DNA of 64,000 nt from DASYTH01 sp035762905 (GTDB taxonomy: Bacteria > Actinomycetota > Actinomycetes > Mycobacteriales > Pseudonocardiaceae), in contig NZ_DASUCC010000159.1 in the NCBI RefSeq assembly GCF_035762905.1, positions 1 to 64,000 of the forward strand, given 5' to 3'. The notes under the pieces were generated by a model that had not been told where the DNA came from, made no database searches, and saw nothing but the letters and a program-made list of their open reading frames with translations. Below are positions 62,096-64,000 of this stretch, in pieces. A program made the translations under genes and the position numbers. Positions within the stretch are counted from its first letter, which is position 1; each line of letters begins with the position of its first letter.

Positions 62096-63136
62096 TTACT
62101 TCATCACGCGGCGGATCACGGTGATCGGGCCGATGGCGTCGATCCCGGCGAGTTTGACGGTCTGGCCGAAGCTGGGGGCGTGTAGGGCGCGCAGGTTGTC
62201 GACCGCGATGGCGACGTGGTGGACGGGTTGGTAGTAGAAGATCAGGTCGCCGGGGCGGACGTCGTGCCGGAGAACCTGTTGGCCTACGCCGGATTGGTCG
62301 ATGGAGACCCGGGGCAGTAGGACGCCGCCGACGCGGTAGGAGGTCTGGACCAGGCCGGAGCAGTCGTAGGCGGCCGGGCCGACGGCGCCCCAGAGGTAGG
62401 GCTTTCCCATCTGGTTCAGGGCGAAGCGGAGGACCGCGCCGACGTCGCCGGCCGGGATCTTGACATCGGTGCCGCTGAACTCGTTGGTGGATAACAGAGC
62501 GCGCTGGTCGGGGGTGAGCCGGTCGAGCGCGCGGCGCACCTCGGCGATCTGGGATTCCAGCTCGCCCTTGTGCTGTTCCACCTCGGCCGCGCCGGTGGCC
62601 ACCTCGGTCTCGGCGGCGTGCGCGGTGTCCAGCGCGCGGTTGGCCTCCTCGGCCGCCCGGTCCGCCTCGGCGACCGCGTTGCCGCCGACCACCATCGCCC
62701 GGCCGGACACCTGCCCGGCCAGCGTGGCCGCCTCCATCCGGGCCAGCACCGCGTCCCGGTTGGCCCCGCCGATAAACGCGGACAGGCCCGGCCGGGTGTT
62801 CCGGCCGGCGAGCAGTGCGGTGACCTTCTCCATGTCGGCGCGCGCGGTGACCGCCTTGCTCCGCAGCTCCTCCGCGGCCGCCTTGGCCGCCGTCGCCGCC
62901 TCGGTCGCCGCGGCCGACTCGGCGCGCTTGCGGGCCAGATCCTCCTGCACCCGCAGCAGCTGCTCGTTGACCTTCTCGGCCTCCGCCGACAGGTCGTAGT
63001 AGTGGCCGAGCAGGCCGGCGACCGTGGTGGGTTGAGCCAGCGCCGGGCCGGGCGCGAGCACGCCGATCAGCGCGACCACGCCCAGCGGTACGGCCGCACG
63101 CCGCACCCGTCGCGATCGTCCGCCAGCGCCAACCAT
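62096..63136 (-). CDS. Secreted NlpC/P60 peptidoglycan hydrolase with coiled coil
   Basis: 346 aa from ATG 63136; a longer frame to 63487 is unlikely. Signal peptide ending GPALAQ, a long coiled coil (about 35-210), then an NlpC/P60 domain with catalytic Cys in YDCSGLVQTSY, His in PVHHVAIAV and a third polar position near HAPSFG. It resembles RipA/CwlO-type D,L-endopeptidases that cut peptide stems in the cell wall. Confidence 0.9.
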   Translation of the reverse strand: MVGAGGRSRRVRRAAVPLGVVALIGVLAPGPALAQPTTVAGLLGHYYDLSAEAEKVNEQLLRVQEDLARKRAESAAATEAATAAKAAAEELRSKAVTARADMEKVTALLAGRNTRPGLSAFIGGANRDAVLARMEAATLAGQVSGRAMVVGGNAVAEADRAAEEANRALDTAHAAETEVATGAAEVEQHKGELESQIAEVRRALDRLTPDQRALLSTNEFSGTDVKIPAGDVGAVLRFALNQMGKPYLWGAVGPAAYDCSGLVQTSYRVGGVLLPRVSIDQSGVGQQVLRHDVRPGDLIFYYQPVHHVAIAVDNLRALHAPSFGQTVKLAGIDAIGPITVIRRVMK

Positions 63137-63309
63137 GATCCCCGTCCCCTCGCGTCGACTGCCCGTCCTCCATGGTCCAGGAAAGCCGTTGTGATCGTGT
63201 GTGGTTTGGCACCTGTGGTCGGCAAGGCCCGCCCGAACGGGCAATCGCTGTGACACGATCATCCCTGCTCGCGTCCAGGGACAGGTATACCGGAGGGGTG
63301 GGGTGGCCG

Positions 63310-64000
63310 ATGAACCTCTCTGAACCTGCGCTGGATCGGGAGGCGGCCGACCGCGCCCTGCAACGGCTCGGCGCGGACAGCGACAACATCGCCGAGGGTC
63401 TGGTCGCCATGGACTCCCACCCCGGACACCAACTGCTCCGCGCCGCCACCCTGACCGGCCTGACCAGAACCCGTTGGGCGCAGGCAAGTACCGCGATGGC
63501 CACCCTGTGGGACCAGTTCGCCGCCTACCGCGCGCTGCTGGACCGGGCCAGGGCGGTGCGCGCCCGCCGCGCCCGCCCCGGGCAGGCCGAACTGGACGAG
63601 CTCGCCGAGTTGCTCACCGGCAAGGTGGTCGAGCTGAACCAACAGCAGATCCCGATCGAACGGCGCAGCCTCACCGGTCCCGGCCTGATCGTCGAGCGGA
63701 TCACCCTGACCGAGCTGGTGGCCCGGATGAAGTCCGGCTACGCCACCGTCACCGCATTGCTGGCCGAGGTGGACGCGGCGACCGCCGAGGCGCTGCGCAG
63801 GATCGACACGGTCGAGACCGAGCTGGCCGCGCTCGCCGGGCTGGCCGCGTCATTCGGACCGGCCCCGCTGCCCGAGCTCGAGTGGATCCGCGACGAGCTG
63901 GCCGACATCCGGGTCGCCGTCGCCGCCGACCCGCTTGCCGGTCCCGGCGACCGGCTCGCCGAGATCGAGGTGGACCTGGCCGAGCTGCGCGAACGGTTCG
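63310..64000 (+). CDS. Coiled-coil protein of unknown function (truncated by window end)
   Basis: Open frame from ATG 63310, still open at the last base (230 codons seen). The product begins MNLSEPALDREAADRAL and is rich in Ala, Glu, Leu and Arg with heptad-like spacing, predicting long helices. No signal peptide or membrane helix. Divergent from the NlpC/P60 gene (173-bp spacer). The family was not recognised. Confidence 0.75.
   Translation, partial: MNLSEPALDREAADRALQRLGADSDNIAEGLVAMDSHPGHQLLRAATLTGLTRTRWAQASTAMATLWDQFAAYRALLDRARAVRARRARPGQAELDELAELLTGKVVELNQQQIPIERRSLTGPGLIVERITLTELVARMKSGYATVTALLAEVDAATAEALRRIDTVETELAALAGLAASFGPAPLPELEWIRDELADIRVAVAADPLAGPGDRLAEIEVDLAELRERF

Noticed and set aside
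1..64000. CRISPR arrays, tRNA or rRNA genes, insertion sequences and phage genes
   Set aside because: No regularly spaced repeats, cloverleaf candidates, rRNA sequence, transposase or integrase motifs were seen on reading both strands.

Overview
The window is very GC-rich DNA from a filamentous actinobacterium. Evidence includes GTG starts with GTGA/ATGA overlaps, a fused CydDC, a SapB/AmfS-type class III lanthipeptide locus, a GerW/YtfJ-like gene, abundant XRE-TPR and LuxR regulators, and secreted GH10-CBM2 and GH16-ricin enzymes. The gene style is that of Pseudonocardiaceae-type organisms, but the family assignment is inference.

Layout. 1-4.9 kb: end of cydA, cydB, fused cydDC and a GerW-like gene. 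5.1-10.96 kb: secreted subtilase, a VOC protein and a GH10 xylanase with GAAA/TTTC inverted repeats upstream. 11-19.1 kb: a minus-strand unit of an XRE-TPR regulator, a small conserved peptide gene and a complete oligopeptide importer (lipoprotein, two permeases, double ATPase). The peptide gene lies in a 449-bp element that recurs at 36.6-37.1 kb. 19.2-25.9 kb: a copper island (YcnI-like chaperone, very large membrane-anchored multicopper oxidase, Met/His-rich anchored protein). 26-47.9 kb: an accessory region that looks like an undescribed biosynthetic cluster without PKS or NRPS genes. It holds an amidinotransferase, class III aminotransferase, two P450s, PhyH oxygenase, two luciferase-like monooxygenases, a truncated glycosyltransferase-like protein, an opine-type dehydrogenase with an FAD partner, a nitroreductase, an AroD/AroE-like fusion, an acyl-CoA dehydrogenase-like enzyme, two paralogous MFS exporters and a repeated small domain of unknown function. 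Five promoters there share a bipartite CCTAGG-N13/14-CCTAG(G/T) site.

48.2-52.4 kb: a CopC-CopD fusion translationally coupled to a LuxR-type regulator that carries two receiver-like and two HTH domains, then an AlkB-like dioxygenase. 52.6-59.6 kb: a ram/amf-type lanthipeptide cluster (RamR-like regulator, two ABC half-transporters, a 49-aa precursor and LanKC), predicted to make a surfactant morphogen peptide. 60-64 kb: secreted GH16 glucanase with a ricin domain behind a DasR-like site, a PadR regulator with a membrane partner, an NlpC/P60 hydrolase and a truncated coiled-coil gene.

The most promising unknowns are the duplicated peptide/promoter element beside the XRE-TPR regulator and Opp importer, which resembles a peptide-signalling arrangement, and the CCTAGG regulon across the 26-44 kb cluster. 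Identifications come from reading motifs by eye; no database search was made. No tRNA, rRNA, CRISPR array or insertion sequence was recognised.
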